Shown in pieces: positions 25,904-33,860 of a stretch of DNA of 64,000 nt; the first letter of the stretch is position 1, and the number at the start of each line of letters is the position of its first letter. The position numbers were made by a program, and so were the translations under genes. Source of the DNA: JAEUJZ01 sp964460115 (GTDB lineage Bacteria > Myxococcota_A > Polyangia > Palsa-1104 > JAEUJZ01); contig CAYWPR010000015.1 of the NCBI GenBank assembly GCA_964460115.1, positions 32,220 through 96,219 of the forward strand. Direction: 5' to 3'. The notes beneath the pieces are model-generated. The model did no database searches and had not been told where the DNA came from. It saw nothing but the letters and a program-made list of their open reading frames with translations.

Positions 25904-26365
25904 CTAACGGCGCAGCAATCCATCTAGACCGATCGCGCGGCCGGATGGACACATGCTTAGCGTGACAAAGGCGGCACAGACGACCAAGTCTTTGCTGGCC
26001 AAAAGTGGCTCGCCCACCGCCATCATCGGTAGCAGCGTCAAACACAACCCGCATAGCGCCGCGGCCCGGCTTAAAAGGCCGACAAATAGCGCCGCGCCCC
26101 AAAAAAGCTCGGCAGAGGATATAAGAATGCTATAGGCCTGCGCATGATGCTGCATGTGCAAAAGCACAGGCCGTAGCAGCCGGTAGTTTAGCGGCAAAGC
26201 CAGGTGCGGCGTTTGCTCGAACTGCAACCACTCGCCTATGCGCACCGCCAAAAGCGGACTGCGCCACCATCCGGACAAGACCTTGGCCAAGCCGGCGGCT
26301 GCCAAAAAAGCGCCGCAAGCCAAGCGCAGCGGAAGAAACAAAAGCACAGGAACGCGTTCCAGCAC
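25904..26365 (-). CDS. DoxX family membrane protein
   Basis: 153 residues starting at GTG 26365. Four predicted spans with the DoxX pattern: LRLACGAFLAAAGLAKVLSGWW in span 1, ILISSAELFWGAALFVGL in span 2 (the SxELxxGxxL motif), two more spans, and LSMCPSGRAIGLDGLL at the end, typical of DoxX C-termini. Members are linked to terminal oxidases or thiol oxidation in some species; here no partner is evident. It lies between the transglutaminase-elicitor gene and the SpecificRecomb gene on the same strand. Confidence 0.75.
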   Translation of the reverse strand: MLERVPVLLFLPLRLACGAFLAAAGLAKVLSGWWRSPLLAVRIGEWLQFEQTPHLALPLNYRLLRPVLLHMQHHAQAYSILISSAELFWGAALFVGLLSRAAALCGLCLTLLPMMAVGEPLLASKDLVVCAAFVTLSMCPSGRAIGLDGLLRR

Positions 26366-26388
26366 GATGCACCTGAAAAAACGTCGAT

Positions 26389-27939
26389 TTAGGAAACCGC
26401 TTTTCCGAAGTCTATAAGTTCGGCGGTCATCTTGTCGATGCGGGCGACAAGAAACATACCGCGCAGGTTGCCGCGTTCACTGCTGACAGTGTAATCGGCC
26501 CAAAGCTGTTCGCCTTTGCCAATGGGCAGCGCGCGGCAGGGAATCGGTTCGCGGCTAAGTCCGCGCAGCGTCACTTGCGCCAAAGGCTCCATTCCGGCGC
26601 GTTCCCAGGCATAGGGCATGTCGCCGAGCAGTCGGCGGAGCGGACTATTTTCCCACAAGGACGGATCGTCGCTGCGCGTAAAGGCCCCCTGCGGATTCTG
26701 CCGCAAGGTATAGGCATAGCCGTAATTGCCCGGCGCATTGTCTGACAGCTTCAGCGTCTTTTTGTTCAGATAAATCACATGCCGTTCCGGAATGATTTCA
26801 TTTTCGTGAACGGCGCCGATTTCAAAGACCCAATCGTCATCCTTGTAGCCGACGCAGCCGATGTGCAGTAGAAACGGCCGCGACGAATAGCCAATTGTAT
26901 CCTTGTGGGTAACGCGATAGCGATAGTAGTCGCCGACACCAATTGGCGGCGGATAGGCGGCGGCTTCCGCTTCCGTGATGCGCCAATGCAGATCCAGACT
27001 GTCAAACTTCTTGCGTATCGCCGCCATGGTGTTTATCGGCGTGCCCTGCACGATGTTATAGACGATGGCGCGCACCGCCGGATGAAAGTACTGATCGTGA
27101 TCTTCCTGACTGGACCCCGGATCGCGCAACTCGGCAGCGTTTTGCACGGACAGCGGTTGCGGGCGCCAGATCAGATCCGGATGATCGGCGAGGGAGCCTT
27201 GCGTCCAAACTCCGCTTTGGGGATTGGCTTTGTCGCCGCTGATACGGTAGGTGTAGACTTTGGGAGCATCGGGATCGGGCCAATTTAGGGTGCCCACAAA
27301 GTCCGGTGCGACTCCATCGTTCGCAAACCATAGCTTCATGGTCACATCCCAAGTTTGCTCATCAATGTACACATACTCGCATTCGTACTCATATGCAGGA
27401 TAATTCCAGACTTCCCGCACTGGCTTTTGGGTGTCCGGATCGATGGGGTCAAGCTTGGTGTCGCAAATCAGCGCCCGTCCTTGTTTGCCGATGGACTGCA
27501 GAATCGCCGCATGAAAAATATGCGCGTCCTTTTCGCCAAGCGAGCGAATCATATCCACCGGATCGCCGTTGTGCGTGACGGTCAATAAGCCTTTCTGATC
27601 GCCGACGCCAAAAGTAATGCCGTGCGCCTGACGCGTCGCGCTTGGCTCTTCTTCCAAAACAGCGGCGGCAGCCCAGCCGTTGCAATGGCCCCACCAGAAG
27701 GCTTTATACCCGGTGGCTTTTTCCATGCGCGAATCGGCCCAGTGGCGCCAACTTTCAAATTCGCGCGCTCCGGGGCTTGGCAATCCCAGCGCCACGCAAT
27801 ACTGATCATATTTGTCCAGCGGACCGCCCGGCGTGTACAGGTTGTAATAGCCGCGTCGCTCCTCGCCACTAAACATCGGCCACCAGTATCCCGACCAGGC
27901 GGGTTTGGGCGCTTTGCCGGCCAATAGATAGTCGCTCAT
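26389..27939 (-). CDS. transglutaminase-elicitor family protein
   Basis: 516 residues from ATG 27939, chosen for GGAGG 7 nt upstream. The motif FWWGHCNGWAAAAVLEEEP (about 81-99, Cys86) is the active-site region of the family related to the oomycete M81D transglutaminase elicitor (TGase_elicitor type), which has bacterial members. A downstream His (IFHAAIL) and Asp-rich segments could complete a Cys-His-Asp triad. No signal peptide, so cytoplasmic or exported by another route. The C-terminal half is beta-rich (YYRYRVTHKDTIGYSSRPFLLHI). Its start lies 13 nt after dnaB's stop, so co-transcription with dnaB is likely. Substrate unknown. Confidence 0.72.
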   Translation of the reverse strand: MSDYLLAGKAPKPAWSGYWWPMFSGEERRGYYNLYTPGGPLDKYDQYCVALGLPSPGAREFESWRHWADSRMEKATGYKAFWWGHCNGWAAAAVLEEEPSATRQAHGITFGVGDQKGLLTVTHNGDPVDMIRSLGEKDAHIFHAAILQSIGKQGRALICDTKLDPIDPDTQKPVREVWNYPAYEYECEYVYIDEQTWDVTMKLWFANDGVAPDFVGTLNWPDPDAPKVYTYRISGDKANPQSGVWTQGSLADHPDLIWRPQPLSVQNAAELRDPGSSQEDHDQYFHPAVRAIVYNIVQGTPINTMAAIRKKFDSLDLHWRITEAEAAAYPPPIGVGDYYRYRVTHKDTIGYSSRPFLLHIGCVGYKDDDWVFEIGAVHENEIIPERHVIYLNKKTLKLSDNAPGNYGYAYTLRQNPQGAFTRSDDPSLWENSPLRRLLGDMPYAWERAGMEPLAQVTLRGLSREPIPCRALPIGKGEQLWADYTVSSERGNLRGMFLVARIDKMTAELIDFGKAVS

Positions 27940-27952
27940 AAACGGGCCTCCA

Positions 27953-29455
27953 TTATTCGTTGCGGTCTTCCGCCAAGTTTTCAAAACGAGTGTATTGGTT
28001 CAAAAAGGCCAGGCGGGCGGTTCCGGTAGGACCGTTGCGCTGTTTGCCGATGATGATCTCAGCAATGCCTTTGTCCGGCGATTCCTTATTGTACATCTCA
28101 TCGCGGTAGATAAAGGAAATGAGGTCAGCGTCCTGTTCAATGGCGCCCGATTCGCGCAAATCCGACAATTGCGGCCTTTTGTCGGCGCGCTGTTCGACAG
28201 AGCGGTTTAACTGCGACAGGGCCACCACCGGCACGCGCAGCTCTTTGGCCAAGGCCTTTAGGCCGCGCGAAATCTCGCTGATTTCGCGTTCGCGGCTGTG
28301 CTCGCGCCCTTGCGGCGTTCCATGCACGAGCTGCAAATAGTCGATGACCACAAAACCTAGCTGCACAAGGCCGTCGGGAAACACGTTGGGATCGGAACGC
28401 CAGCGCCGGCATTTGGCGCGTATTTCCATAAGCGATGGCGCGCCGCTGTCGTCAATCCACATCGGCGCCTCGGCAATGCGCGAAGCCGCCTTGGTGATAT
28501 TGATCCAATCGCGCGATTCCAAAAAACCGCTGCGCAGCTTTTGCGACTCGACGTGCGCTTCGCTGCACAAAACGCGTTCGATGAGCGACTCTTTGGACAT
28601 TTCCAGCGAAAAGATGAGCACCGGCACGCCGCGGCGCAGTGCATTGCCGTGCTGCTCGTCAAAGGCCGCGTTCTGACAAAGGTTCATGACAAAAGCGGTC
28701 TTGCCCATCGACGGTCGCGCCGCGATGATGATAAGTTCTCCGGGCTGCAGGCCGGCGGTCATTTCATCGAGCACGGCATAGCCGGTGGGCACGCCGGTAA
28801 CCGCTTGCTTGCGATGGTAGCGCGCCTCAAGGGCCTTAATCGCCCCGTGCAAAACGCGGCGCACAGGTTCGTAGCTTTGGCGATTCGATCGGCTTTGTAT
28901 CTCGAACACCGCCGACTGGGCCTGGTCGATGTACTCCTCGACCTCGATCTGGTCGCTGTAGCCCTTTTGCATGATCGTGTCGGCAGCCAAAATCAGCCGC
29001 CGCATCGTCGCTTTGCTGCGCACGATGCGCGCATGCTGCGCGATGTTTTCGACGGTCGCAATCTTGTTGGCAAGCTCGGCCAGGTAGGCTTCGTTGCCCA
29101 CCGCGCTGAGCTTGGCCAAGCTTCCCGAGCGGCGCATCTCCTCGGCCACAGTAATCAGATCGATGGGTCGCGAACGCTGATCGAGCTCGACCATGGCGCC
29201 ATAGATCGCTTCGTGCTTGGCATCGTAAAAATCGCTGGCATCGACCAGATCGGCCACGTGCGTCAAGGCGCGTCCCGAAAACAAAATTCCGCCGATGACC
29301 GATTCTTCCGCATCTTCGCTGTGCGGCAGGATTCGGCGCGAAAGACCGGCCAGATTGTTTGGCGCCGCCCCATGAACCGCCGCCCCTGTAGAAGAAGCTG
29401 CAGAGGAGCTCGAAGCCGACGCAGCAGATAAACCAACCGAAGAAGCTTTTTGCAC
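27953..29455 (-). CDS. dnaB: replicative DNA helicase DnaB
   Basis: 500 residues. A Ser/Ala-rich N-terminal tail of about 40 residues precedes the DnaB N-terminal domain (LPHSEDAEESVIGGIL). The RecA-like helicase domain has Walker A ARPSMGKTA, the SLEMSKESL segment, Walker B LGFVVIDYLQL, QLNRSVEQRADKRPQLSDLRESGAIEQDADL and the arginine-finger region near the end. Hexameric fork helicase; essential. The frame starts at GTG 29455 without a clear ribosome binding site, so part of the low-complexity tail may be untranslated. Divergent from the peroxiredoxin gene at 29594. Confidence 0.96.
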   Translation of the reverse strand: MQKASSVGLSAASASSSSAASSTGAAVHGAAPNNLAGLSRRILPHSEDAEESVIGGILFSGRALTHVADLVDASDFYDAKHEAIYGAMVELDQRSRPIDLITVAEEMRRSGSLAKLSAVGNEAYLAELANKIATVENIAQHARIVRSKATMRRLILAADTIMQKGYSDQIEVEEYIDQAQSAVFEIQSRSNRQSYEPVRRVLHGAIKALEARYHRKQAVTGVPTGYAVLDEMTAGLQPGELIIIAARPSMGKTAFVMNLCQNAAFDEQHGNALRRGVPVLIFSLEMSKESLIERVLCSEAHVESQKLRSGFLESRDWINITKAASRIAEAPMWIDDSGAPSLMEIRAKCRRWRSDPNVFPDGLVQLGFVVIDYLQLVHGTPQGREHSREREISEISRGLKALAKELRVPVVALSQLNRSVEQRADKRPQLSDLRESGAIEQDADLISFIYRDEMYNKESPDKGIAEIIIGKQRNGPTGTARLAFLNQYTRFENLAEDRNE

Positions 29456-29593
29456 GCCGGCACTTTATCATTCCTGGATTGTGACGCCAGGTTCAGGACG
29501 AACAGGATCGCTTAGTAAGCTAAGGTACAATTCCGAAGCTTGGCCCAATCCGTCCTCAGTGTTAGGGTTTGTGGACGAAATGGAGAAAATACA

Positions 29594-30055
29594 ATGCTGA
29601 AAGTCGGTGACATGGCGCCAGATTTTACGGCGCAGACAAGTGATGGGAAGACCTTGCAGTTGTCCGAGCTCCGCGGGCGCCGGGTGGTACTTTTTTTCTT
29701 TCCCAAAGCCTTTACGCCGGGCTGCACCATCGAAACGCGCCGCTTTCGCGATCACTACAGCGAGCTTTCCGCCATGGGCGCGGAAGTCGTAGGTGTATCT
29801 GTAGACCCTACAGAGGTGCAGTGCGAATTCGCCAGCAAAGAGGGGGTCCATTTTCCCATGCTCGGCGACCAGTCGCGTCACATCAGCAAAAGTTATGATG
29901 TGCTCTGGCCGCTTTTAAACATCAATCAGCGAGTCACCTACGTCATTTCTCCGGAAGGGCGCATCGAAGCGGTATTTCACCACGAGCTGCGCATCGGCCG
30001 ACATTTAGAATCGGTTCAGCAGCACCTACGCGACAAGGCCAGCTCTGCGGTGTAA
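29594..30055 (+). CDS. bcp: peroxiredoxin, BCP/AhpC-TSA type (1-Cys form)
   Basis: 153 residues from ATG 29594, preceded by GGAG at 8 nt; the frame is open further upstream but that part is non-conserved. Thioredoxin-fold peroxidase: VGDMAPDFTAQTSDGKTLQL, then the peroxidatic site FFFPKAFTPGCTIETRRFRD. Many Bcp proteins have a second Cys five residues after the peroxidatic one; here that position is Arg and no other Cys suits, so it should work as a 1-Cys enzyme. 81 nt before the MFS gene. Confidence 0.88.
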   Translation: MLKVGDMAPDFTAQTSDGKTLQLSELRGRRVVLFFFPKAFTPGCTIETRRFRDHYSELSAMGAEVVGVSVDPTEVQCEFASKEGVHFPMLGDQSRHISKSYDVLWPLLNINQRVTYVISPEGRIEAVFHHELRIGRHLESVQQHLRDKASSAV

Positions 30056-30136
30056 GCCGCTCTCGGCTTGGCGCAGCGGCAGCATACGCTAAGATATGAA
30101 AGCTTATCCGCGTTGCTGCGACGCGTCAGGAGTCCT

Positions 30137-31378
30137 TTGGCCAAGCCTCTCTCTGAACGAACGCTCATTTTTCTACTTGGCGCGATTCAGTTCGTCAATG
30201 TCCTAGACTTCATGATGGTCACCCCCCTGGGGCCGGACTTCGCTTCCGATCTGAATATTCCGACCTCGCATTTGGGAATGGTTGGCGGCAGTTATGCTGC
30301 TGCGGCGGCCATTGCTGGGCTCATCGGAACCGTCATTTTGGATCGTTTTGATCGCCGGCGCGTGCTGGGCTTTGCGCTGGCCGGGCTCGTGCTTGGCACC
30401 GCCGCCGGCGGACTGGCCTTTAGTTTTGCCACGCTGGTTCTGGCGCGAATCATCGCCGGACTATTTGGCGGACCGGCCACATCTTTGGCCTTGGCGATCT
30501 TAAGCGATCTCATCCCCGAGCAGCGCCGCGGCCGGGCCTTTGGCGCGGTCATGGGCGCCTTCTCGGTCGCTTCTGTGGTAGGGGTGCCCATGGGACTGTG
30601 GATGGCCCGGCACGGCGGTTGGCGCACGCCATTTTTTGCCGTCGCCGGGCTCGGAATGACCTTGGGAGCGGCCTGCGTACTCTTACTGCCCCCGGTGCGC
30701 GCTCACCTCGATAGGCCGCCGAGCGACGATGGCGACAAAACCATGATCATGGCGATCCTGGCCCGCCGCGAAGTGGTCTTGGCGCTTTTGTCCATTGCGG
30801 TGACCATGATGAGCAGTTTTCTCATCATCCCCAACTTTCCCGCCTATCTGCAGTACAACTGCGGCGTTCCGCGCTCGCACATGGAGCATCTTTTCGCCAT
30901 CGGCGGCATTTGCAGCTTCATCAGCATGCGCGTCGTCGGGCGACTGGTGGATCGCTACGGCAGCCCGGTGATCGCCGCCATTGGCACGACGTTTTACGTA
31001 GCCAATCTGGCCGGCGGCTGTTTGTTTGGCGTCATGCTGCTTCCGCCCGAGATTTTCATGGCCATTTTCATGGTGTCGCAATCGATACGCAACATTGCTG
31101 CGACCACGCTGTCTTCACGCGTCCCTTATGAATACGAACGGGCCCGGTATCAGTCGATGCTGTCCGCGGTGCAGCACATCGCTTCGGCCTGCGGAGCATT
31201 TTTTGGCGCCTTTGTCCTTACCGAGCGGCCTGATCACAGTCTGTCCGGCATCACCCGCCTGACCGTTTTGGCGATGATCCTGGCCACCTTGCATCCGGTC
31301 GTTTTGGAGCTTATCGATCGAAAGCTGCGCCGCCGGGCGCGCTTTCTGCACAGCTTGACCCTGCCCCAGGAAAAGTAG
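30137..31378 (+). CDS. MFS transporter
   Basis: 413 residues if started at TTG 30137, which has AGGAG four bases upstream and leaves a short cytoplasmic N-terminus. The frame is open back to TTG 30068. Twelve predicted spans, with the MFS loop 2-3 signature after span 2 (GTVILDRFDRRRVLGFALAG, a GxxxDRxxRR form) and a related one in the second half (RVVGRLVDRYGS). The N-terminal FVNVLDFMMVTPLGPDF is typical of the AraJ/DHA1-like arabinose/drug efflux group. Substrate unknown; its neighbours downstream suggest organic acid or aromatic transport as one possibility. Confidence 0.87.
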   Translation: MAKPLSERTLIFLLGAIQFVNVLDFMMVTPLGPDFASDLNIPTSHLGMVGGSYAAAAAIAGLIGTVILDRFDRRRVLGFALAGLVLGTAAGGLAFSFATLVLARIIAGLFGGPATSLALAILSDLIPEQRRGRAFGAVMGAFSVASVVGVPMGLWMARHGGWRTPFFAVAGLGMTLGAACVLLLPPVRAHLDRPPSDDGDKTMIMAILARREVVLALLSIAVTMMSSFLIIPNFPAYLQYNCGVPRSHMEHLFAIGGICSFISMRVVGRLVDRYGSPVIAAIGTTFYVANLAGGCLFGVMLLPPEIFMAIFMVSQSIRNIAATTLSSRVPYEYERARYQSMLSAVQHIASACGAFFGAFVLTERPDHSLSGITRLTVLAMILATLHPVVLELIDRKLRRRARFLHSLTLPQEK

Positions 31379-31410
31379 GTTTTGGCAGAGGCTCTTGTTA
31401 TGCTTTTCGT

Positions 31411-33030
31411 ATGGTCCAAGCGGCAATGCCGAGCTTCCCCGAAATCTTCAATATCGCCGATTATTTCCTGGACCGCCGCGTCGCTGAGGGGCGCGGCGAG
31501 CACACCGCCGTCATCGATGACCATGGCCGCTATAGCTACGCTCAGGTGCAAGCCCTTTCCGAGCAAGTTGCCGCGGCATTGTGGCAGGCGGGGGTGCGCC
31601 CGGAAGACCGCTGTCTTTTGGGGCTGTGGGACAGCATCGAATTTGTCGCCTGCTTCTTTGGCGTGCTCAAAGTCGGCGGCGTCGTGTGCATGTGTAACCC
31701 CGAGCTGCCAGGCGAAGATTATCGCCACTACCTGAACTACACACGCTGCCGCGCATTGCTTATAGACCCGGCTCTGCTTGCGCGCATTGCTCCGCAGCTT
31801 GTAAACGGCGAAGCCGACTGTCTGCGCGCGCTCATCGCCACCGGAGATGAATCCTCGCTAAGCTGGCTACAGCAGCTTGGGCTTTTGCGCGATATTGCGC
31901 TTTTCGATTGGGAAATGGTCCGCAGCAGCCCGCGCCGAACGACCTATCCGACCAGCAAGGACGACCCCGCGGTGTGGCTGTTTACCAGCGGCTCGACTGG
32001 CAAGCCCAAGGCGGCCGTCCATATGCACCACGACTTTGCCTACAACACCGAAGGCTATGCCAAACAGATTCTGAACATCGCGCCAAGCGATATCACTTTG
32101 TCGGTGCCCAAGCTGTACTTTGGGTATGCGACGGGAACTAATTTGCTTTTCCCTTTTTCAGTAGGTGCGACCACCATCCTTTTTCGAGATCGCTGGTCGC
32201 CGGAACGCCTATTTGAATCGATTGCGCGCCACCGCGCCACCGTGCTTACCGGAGTTCCCACCGCCTTAAGCCGCATGCTCGAAGCCGATCCAACGCGCAG
32301 CCTAAAACCCCTGCGCGTCGTGCTTTCCGCGGGCGAGGCACTGCCCGAGGAACTTTACCATCGCTTTACCACTCAGTACGGCGTCGAGATTCTCGACGGC
32401 ATTGGCTCGGCCGAGATGTTTCACATCTACATCAGCAACCGCTTTGGCGAGGTACGCCCGGGGTCGCTCGGCAAACTTTGCCCCGGCTATGAAGCACGGG
32501 TGGTGCGCAGCGACGGCAGCGATGCCGAGGTAGGCGAAATCGGCACGCTGTGGGTGCGCGGTGACTCGGCGGCGCTGTGTTATTGGCAGGCGCACGAAGC
32601 CAGCAAGCAGACCCTGCGCGGCGACTGGGTCGTCTCTGGCGACCTATTTCACTGCGACGCCGATGGGTATTTTTACTATGACGGACGCGCAGACGATATG
32701 CTGAAGGTAGGCGGCATCTTTGTGTCACCGCTAGAAGTCGAAGCGGTCCTGCTACAGCATGAGGCCGTTCTGGAAGTCGCAGTGATTGGAGAAGAAAACC
32801 AGTCCGGGCTGGTAAGGCCCATGGCCTTTGTCGTAGCCAAGCAGAGCCATGTTATTGGCGAAGCCCTGGCTGGCGCCTTGATTGCGCACACGCGCAGCCG
32901 GCTGGCGCACTATAAAGCGCCGCAACGTGTTGAATTTGTACACGCGCTGCCCCGTTCAGACCGCGGCAAAGTGCTGCGGCGGCTGCTCCGTCAAGAACCG
33001 GGCACAGAACGACAATTTCCGCCCAAATAA
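31411..33030 (+). CDS. benzoate-CoA ligase family acyl-CoA synthetase
   Basis: 539 residues. ANL-superfamily adenylating enzyme: P-loop TSGSTGKPKAAVH, A5-type motif GIGSAEMFHIYISN, GRADDMLKVGGIFVSPLEVE hinge/A8 and SDRGKVLRR with the catalytic Lys. The specific wording around KLYFGYATGTNLLFPFSVGATT, GSAEMFHIYISNRFGEVRPGSLGK and the hinge is that of the benzoate / 2-aminobenzoate CoA ligase group rather than fatty acyl ligases. It would activate an aromatic acid with ATP and CoA. TauE permease gene follows; RidA, hydratase and dehydrogenase genes lie 5-9 kb downstream. Confidence 0.85.
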   Translation: MVQAAMPSFPEIFNIADYFLDRRVAEGRGEHTAVIDDHGRYSYAQVQALSEQVAAALWQAGVRPEDRCLLGLWDSIEFVACFFGVLKVGGVVCMCNPELPGEDYRHYLNYTRCRALLIDPALLARIAPQLVNGEADCLRALIATGDESSLSWLQQLGLLRDIALFDWEMVRSSPRRTTYPTSKDDPAVWLFTSGSTGKPKAAVHMHHDFAYNTEGYAKQILNIAPSDITLSVPKLYFGYATGTNLLFPFSVGATTILFRDRWSPERLFESIARHRATVLTGVPTALSRMLEADPTRSLKPLRVVLSAGEALPEELYHRFTTQYGVEILDGIGSAEMFHIYISNRFGEVRPGSLGKLCPGYEARVVRSDGSDAEVGEIGTLWVRGDSAALCYWQAHEASKQTLRGDWVVSGDLFHCDADGYFYYDGRADDMLKVGGIFVSPLEVEAVLLQHEAVLEVAVIGEENQSGLVRPMAFVVAKQSHVIGEALAGALIAHTRSRLAHYKAPQRVEFVHALPRSDRGKVLRRLLRQEPGTERQFPPK

Positions 33031-33062
33031 GTTCGCGGAAAAACATTTTTGGGGGTCCAAAG

Positions 33063-33821
33063 ATGATGGCGATTGAGCCCCTGTCTTGTTTGATGTTGTT
33101 TGCAGTTGGAGGATTGGCCGCGGCAATCAATGCCGTGGCCGGCGGCGGCACGCTGCTGGCATTTCCCGTACAAATGGCGCTTGGGGCCTCTGCTTTGCAT
33201 GCCAATGCCACCTGCTCGGCAGCATTGTGGCTGGGCGGCTTGGCCAGCGCCTTTGGCTATGCCGAGCAGTTGAAAAAGGCCCGCGGTGCTTTACGCACGC
33301 TGTTTTGGCCCAGCGCTTTGGGCTCGCTGCTTGGAGCCTGGCTGCTTAGCCAGACTTCTGAGCGGGTTTTTAAATTCGTCGTTCCCATGCTCGTACTTTT
33401 GGCCACGGTGCTCTTGGCGGTGCAGCCTTATTTGCGCCCGCGCGAACCGACCCAGCGCATTCCATCCTGGCTTGTTGCCGGCCTGCAGTTTCTGATCTGC
33501 GTCTACGGCGGCTATTTTGGGGCCGCGATGGGAATTTTGATGCTCGCTCTTTTTGGAGTGTTCATTGACGGCGACATTCATCAGCTAAACGGCGTCAAAG
33601 CCTGGTCGGCGGTGCTCGTTAATGTCGTGGCGACGGCTGTATTTGTGTATCAAGGACTGGTGCAGCTTTGGCCAATGCTGGCCATCGGCAGTGGCGCGCT
33701 GGCCGGCGGTTACTTGGCCGCCCGCAACGTGCAGAAGCTATCTCCAAGGCACTTGCGAGCTATCGTCGTGAGTTTGGGCTTGGTTTTGTCGGTATGGTGC
33801 GCCTGGCGGGCGCTTCATTAG
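33063..33821 (+). CDS. sulfite exporter TauE/SafE family permease
   Basis: 252 residues with seven to eight spans in two halves. The N-terminal repeat GGLAAAINAVAGGGTLLAFP and the second repeat ICVYGGYFGAAMGILMLALF are the two family signatures (GxxxGxxxGxGG-type). Members export sulfite or sulfonates or transport small organic anions. GGGGG lies 7 nt before the ATG. Directly follows the CoA ligase gene, 32 nt apart, so it may move the ligase substrate. Convergent with the PEGA kinase gene, sharing a terminator hairpin. Confidence 0.85.
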   Translation: MMAIEPLSCLMLFAVGGLAAAINAVAGGGTLLAFPVQMALGASALHANATCSAALWLGGLASAFGYAEQLKKARGALRTLFWPSALGSLLGAWLLSQTSERVFKFVVPMLVLLATVLLAVQPYLRPREPTQRIPSWLVAGLQFLICVYGGYFGAAMGILMLALFGVFIDGDIHQLNGVKAWSAVLVNVVATAVFVYQGLVQLWPMLAIGSGALAGGYLAARNVQKLSPRHLRAIVVSLGLVLSVWCAWRALH

Positions 33822-33860
33822 GCGACTTAAAACTTCTTTAATTGGAATCGTTTAAGTCGC
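33822..33860. terminator. bidirectional terminator-like hairpin between tauE-like and kinase genes
   Basis: GCGACTTAAA (33822-33831) and TTTAAGTCGC (33851-33860) are perfectly complementary 10-bp arms separated by 19 bases. The right arm lies within the last codons of the kinase gene and the left arm directly after the TauE stop, so one stem could terminate both convergent transcripts. Confidence 0.6.
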
